A DNA stretch of 64,000 bases, taken from Erythrobacter sp. Its GTDB lineage: Bacteria > Pseudomonadota > Alphaproteobacteria > Sphingomonadales > Sphingomonadaceae. Positions 60,070 through 64,000 of the stretch are shown piece by piece; within the stretch, counting starts at the first letter, position 1; each line of letters opens with the position of its first letter. The notes below the pieces were generated by a model. The model was not told where the DNA came from and made no database searches. It was given only the letters and a program-made list of their open reading frames with translations. A program made the position numbers and the translations under genes. Location: positions 1-64,000 of the forward strand of contig JAHEAV010000005.1 in assembly GCA_024642565.1 (NCBI GenBank). The letters are read 5' to 3'.

Positions 60070-61029
60070 ATGGAATATGAACGGAAACTCTATCCGCCGA
60101 TCGAACCTTACCAGATCGGGATGCTAGATGTTGGTGGTGGCCATTCGATTTATTGGGAACGGTGCGGCACCAAAGGCAAGAAACCGGTTGTGTTCCTTCA
60201 TGGCGGGCCCGGTTCAGGCTGTAGCCCTGACCAACGGCGCCAGTTCGATCCGGAACTTTACGACATATTGCTGTTCGATCAGCGCGGCTGTGGCAGGTCA
60301 ACGCCATTCGCCAACCTTGAGAACAACACCACCTGGGACATCGTTGCCGATATCGAGCGTTTGCGCGAAATGTGCGGCCACGATCAATGGCAGGTGTTCG
60401 GCGGAAGCTGGGGATCCACCCTTGCGCTATGCTATGCGCAAACCCATCCCGGACGTGTCAGCGAATTGATCTTGCGCGGCATCTTTCTGGCCCGTCAGGC
60501 CGAGGCTGACTGGCTTTACCGGTTTGGTGCGAGTGAAATTTACCCCGAAGGATGGGCCGAATTCACCGGTCTGATTCCGGAAGACGAGCGCGCCGATCTG
60601 GTTGCGGCCTATCACGCCCGGCTCACCAGCGATGATCAACAGATACGATTGGCGGCAGCCAAAGCCTGGAGCACGTGGGAGGGCCTGACGGTCACCCTTT
60701 TGCCAGATCCCGCAATGATGGAAGAATTCACCGAAGACGATCATGCAATCGCCATCGCGCGGATCGAAAACCATTACTTTCGGCACGATTGCTGGCTTGA
60801 AGAAGGCCAGTTACTGGCCAATGCCCATCGCCTGGCGGCCATTCCCGGAATTATCATCCAGGGACGCCATGATTGCTGCACGCCGCCATCGGCTGCATTC
60901 GCGCTGAAGCAGGCCTGGCCCGAAGTCGACCTGCGTATCGTGGCGGACGGCGGCCATCTGTTTACCGAACCCGGCATCACAGACGGCCTCATTCGTGCTA
61001 GTGACCATTTCGCTGGCAAGACCGCCTGA
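60070..61029 (+). CDS. pip: Proline iminopeptidase
   Basis: [76 protein letters not shown]. Confidence 0.93.
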   Translation: MEYERKLYPPIEPYQIGMLDVGGGHSIYWERCGTKGKKPVVFLHGGPGSGCSPDQRRQFDPELYDILLFDQRGCGRSTPFANLENNTTWDIVADIERLREMCGHDQWQVFGGSWGSTLALCYAQTHPGRVSELILRGIFLARQAEADWLYRFGASEIYPEGWAEFTGLIPEDERADLVAAYHARLTSDDQQIRLAAAKAWSTWEGLTVTLLPDPAMMEEFTEDDHAIAIARIENHYFRHDCWLEEGQLLANAHRLAAIPGIIIQGRHDCCTPPSAAFALKQAWPEVDLRIVADGGHLFTEPGITDGLIRASDHFAGKTA

Positions 61030-61064
61030 CCCGCCGCAGTGATTTATCGAGAGACCCAAACCCC

Positions 61065-61667
61065 GTGATCCTTGTCATCGACAATTACGACAGCTTCACC
61101 TTCAATCTGGTCCATTATCTGATGGAACTGGGGGCGGAAGTTAAGGTGGAACGCAACGACGCGTTGACTGCAGCGCAGGCCGTTGCCAGCGGTGCCGAGG
61201 GCATACTCATCTCTCCCGGCCCATGCACCCCTGATGATGCCGGAATCAGCCTCGATCTGGTGGCAGCTTGTGCTGATAAGGCATTGCCATTGCTTGGTGT
61301 ATGCCTGGGGCATCAGGCCATCGGACAGCATTTTGGCGGCGCAGTGGTTCGCGGCGGATTGATGCATGGCAAGACATCGCCCGTCACCCATGACGGCAGC
61401 GGCGTATTTGCCGGCCTGCCCAGCCCCTTTATCGCAACCCGTTATCACTCGCTGATTGTGGAAGATATTCCAACAGCACTAGTGGTCAACGCAACCAGCT
61501 CTACACCGGGATCCGAAGGGCTGGCGGTCATGGGCTTTCGTCACCAGACCTTGCCGATCCACGGTGTGCAGTTCCATCCGGAAAGCATTGCAACCGAACA
61601 TGGCCATGCGCTGCTCGCCAACTTCCTGGCGATTTGCGGTGTCCCGGCGGCGAAGCTACCCGCATGA
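61065..61667 (+). CDS. trpG: Anthranilate synthase component II (GTG start)
   Basis: [62 protein letters not shown]. Confidence 0.95.
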   Translation: MILVIDNYDSFTFNLVHYLMELGAEVKVERNDALTAAQAVASGAEGILISPGPCTPDDAGISLDLVAACADKALPLLGVCLGHQAIGQHFGGAVVRGGLMHGKTSPVTHDGSGVFAGLPSPFIATRYHSLIVEDIPTALVVNATSSTPGSEGLAVMGFRHQTLPIHGVQFHPESIATEHGHALLANFLAICGVPAAKLPA

Positions 61668-62656
61668 GAATTCTCCCTGGCGTCGATCACCATTTGACCG
61701 CAGCCGAAGCCGAAGAGGTATTCGGCGCACTACTTGACGGTGAAACCACCGATGAAGAGATTGCCCGTTTTCTGACGCTCCTTTCGGATCGCAACGAGAC
61801 TTCGGAAGAGATTGCCGGTGCCGCGCGCGCACTTCGCGCCAGGCTGATCCCCATTGCCGCGCCGGACAATGCGATCGACGTATGCGGAACTGGCGGCGAT
61901 GGTCATCATACGCTCAACGTCTCGACCGCAGTCAGCCTCGTGGTTGCCGCCAGCGGAGTTCCGGTTGCCAAGCATGGCAATCGCGCGGCTTCTTCCAAGG
62001 CCGGTGCAGCCGACACGCTGGAGGCGCTGGGCCTGGACATGGAAGCGGCCGGGCGGACGGCCGAAAAAACGCTGGCGGAAATCGGGATCTGTTTCCTGTT
62101 CGCAAAGAACCATCATCCCGCAATGGGCCGTATTCAGCCGATCCGGCAGAAATTGGGCCGACGAACCATCTTCAACCTGATGGGCCCGCTATCCAATCCT
62201 GCCGGAGTGAAGCGCCAGCTGATCGGCATCGCCCGGCCCGCCTATGTCCCGATTTACGCTGCTGCAAAGGCGCAACTCGGCACGGAAAGGACCATGATCG
62301 TTTCCGGGGACGAAGGTCTGGACGAGTTGAGCCTGGCAGGTGGCAACGAAATTGCGGACGTAAGGGGCAATGATTTCGAAATGCAGCGTGTCGATTGTTC
62401 CGTCGCAGGTATGGCGCATGCGCCGGTAGAGGCGATCCGGGGCGGCGATGCGGCGCATAATGCGAAGGCGCTGGTGGCGCTCCTGCAAGGCACCCCCGGA
62501 CCTTATCGCGACGCGGTGTTGTTCAATGCGGCTGCGGCGCTGCTTGTGGCGGGGGCAGGATCGGATTGGCAGCAAGGGGTAGCGCGGGCCAAAGAAACTC
62601 TTGATTCCGGTGCGGCGAAGGACTTGCTCGAAAACTGGATTGCGATGGCTGTATGA
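61664..62656 (+). CDS. trpD: Anthranilate phosphoribosyltransferase
   Basis: [52 protein letters not shown]. Confidence 0.96.
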   Translation: MRILPGVDHHLTAAEAEEVFGALLDGETTDEEIARFLTLLSDRNETSEEIAGAARALRARLIPIAAPDNAIDVCGTGGDGHHTLNVSTAVSLVVAASGVPVAKHGNRAASSKAGAADTLEALGLDMEAAGRTAEKTLAEIGICFLFAKNHHPAMGRIQPIRQKLGRRTIFNLMGPLSNPAGVKRQLIGIARPAYVPIYAAAKAQLGTERTMIVSGDEGLDELSLAGGNEIADVRGNDFEMQRVDCSVAGMAHAPVEAIRGGDAAHNAKALVALLQGTPGPYRDAVLFNAAAALLVAGAGSDWQQGVARAKETLDSGAAKDLLENWIAMAV

Positions 62657-63438
62657 ACAAGCTCGACGAGATATGCGCGACCAAGCGGAGCGAAGTTGCC
62701 GCCCGCAAAGCCGCAGCAACAATCAACCATCTGGATGCTCTTGCCCGCGAACAAAGCGCGCCGCGCGGTTTTCACGCCGCCCTGGTGGCCAAATCCGTAA
62801 AGGGCTTCGGACTGATCGCAGAGATCAAGAAAGCTTCTCCATCCAAAGGATTGATCCGTAAAGATTTTCATCCAGCAGAACATGCCGCGGCTTATGAAAG
62901 TGGTGGGGCAGCCTGTCTCTCGGTCCTCACCGATGCGCCCTATTTTCAAGGGCATGAAGACTATCTGATTGCCGCGCGTGCGGCCTGCACACTGCCAGTT
63001 CTGCGCAAGGACTTCATGGTCGATCCCTGGCAAGTGGCCGAAGCCCGTGCGATAGGCGCCGATGCCATCCTGATCATCGTTGCGGCTCTTGAAAATGAAG
63101 TGATGGCCGAAATCGAAAAGGCTGCGTTGGAGCGCGGGATGGATGTGCTTGTCGAAGTGCATAATGAGGCAGAAATGGAACGCGCCTGCCAACTGCAATC
63201 GCGACTGATTGGCGTCAACAATCGCGATCTCAAGCGCTTTGTGACGGATCTGGGCGTAACCGAACGGCTGGTTGCCTTGGCGCCACAGGGGGCGCTTCTG
63301 GTCAGTGAGAGCGGGATTTCTTCCCATGCCGATTGTCAGCGGCTGTCTCTTTCGGGTGTGCGCAACTTTCTTGTTGGAGAAAGCCTGATGCGCGCGGATG
63401 ATGTTTCCGCTGCAACGCGGGCTCTTCTGGAAGGTTGA
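62653..63438 (+). CDS. trpC: Indole-3-glycerol phosphate synthase
   Basis: [67 protein letters not shown]. Confidence 0.96.
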   Translation: MNKLDEICATKRSEVAARKAAATINHLDALAREQSAPRGFHAALVAKSVKGFGLIAEIKKASPSKGLIRKDFHPAEHAAAYESGGAACLSVLTDAPYFQGHEDYLIAARAACTLPVLRKDFMVDPWQVAEARAIGADAILIIVAALENEVMAEIEKAALERGMDVLVEVHNEAEMERACQLQSRLIGVNNRDLKRFVTDLGVTERLVALAPQGALLVSESGISSHADCQRLSLSGVRNFLVGESLMRADDVSAATRALLEG

Positions 63439-63439
63439 A

Positions 63440-63913
63440 ATGGCGGAACTGACCCACCTCGATCATAATGGCCACGCCCGCATGGTGGATGTTGGCGGCA
63501 AGCCGGATACCACCCGCACGGCCACGGCAACGGGCCGGATCGCCATGGCTCCTGCAGCCCTGGCGGCGATCCGTTCGGGCAACGCGCCCAAAGGGGATGT
63601 TCTTGCCGCCGCGCGGATTGCGGGGATCATGGCTGCAAAGAAAACTGCCGAACTTATCCCCCTATGCCATCCGCTCGCGTTGGACAGTGTAACAGTTGAT
63701 TTTGTTATCGAGGGCGATGCCGTTCGTGCCACCGCCACGGCTTCCCTTACCGGCAAAACCGGCGTAGAAATGGAAGCTCTTACAGCTACTTCGGTCGCAC
63801 TCCTGACAATTTACGATATGGCCAAGGCCCTCGACAAGGGTATGGTAATCGAGAATGTGCGCCTCCTGACCAAGACCGGCGGCAAATCGGGCAACTGGAC
63901 CGCGCCAGAATGA
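63440..63913 (+). CDS. moaC: Cyclic pyranopterin monophosphate synthase
   Basis: [71 protein letters not shown]. Confidence 0.96.
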   Translation: MAELTHLDHNGHARMVDVGGKPDTTRTATATGRIAMAPAALAAIRSGNAPKGDVLAAARIAGIMAAKKTAELIPLCHPLALDSVTVDFVIEGDAVRATATASLTGKTGVEMEALTATSVALLTIYDMAKALDKGMVIENVRLLTKTGGKSGNWTAPE

Positions 63914-63923
63914 TTACCGGGGC

Positions 63924-64000
63924 ATGACAGCACCTCTACCCCTTCTGGAAGCACAAGCGCGGCTGTTCAACCTTGTCTCCCCGCTTGCTGTTGAAGCGGT
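63924..64000 (+). CDS. moeA: Molybdopterin molybdotransferase MoeA, N-terminus only (truncated by window end)
   Basis: MTAPLPLLEAQARLFNLVSPLAVEA immediately after moaC; typical MoeA N-terminus and synteny. Confidence 0.65.
   Translation, partial: MTAPLPLLEAQARLFNLVSPLAVEA

Noticed and set aside
1-64000. CRISPR arrays, IS elements, integrases, prophage genes or restriction/defence islands
   Set aside because: None seen: no regularly spaced direct repeats and no transposase, integrase, Cas, methylase or phage structural motifs among the ORFs

Overview
This 64 kb window is dense chromosomal DNA from an alphaproteobacterium, most likely Sphingomonadales. Supporting traits are the fused ispDF, a lipoyl-bearing PDH E1-beta, a large TonB-dependent receptor, the dusB-ntrBC-ntrYX-hfq-hflX order, and a two-domain Hfq. 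I annotate about 65 genes. Most are housekeeping: cell wall, tmk/holB/metG, gyrA, trmFO, pdhAB, pyrG/secG/tpiA, trpE/G/D/C and moaC/moeA. There are two tRNAs. I saw no CRISPR array, IS element, prophage or rRNA. The most notable signals are: (i) an Hfq made of two Sm/Hfq domains in one chain, with the rim basic patch kept in domain 1 and replaced by acidic/neutral residues in domain 2; (ii) a GntR-controlled catabolic cluster (TonB receptor / GntR / HMG-CoA lyase / HyuA / HyuB / class III CoA-transferase) lying between hflX and mazG, with TTGTATACAA-type operator candidates; (iii) a candidate structured minus-strand ncRNA with its own terminator between hsp20 and pyrG; (iv) an NtrX without the GAFTGA sigma-54 contact motif beside a GAFTGA-bearing NtrC; (v) several perfect inverted repeats in regulatory gaps. 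All calls come from reading the sequence and the supplied ORF translations. No database search was run.
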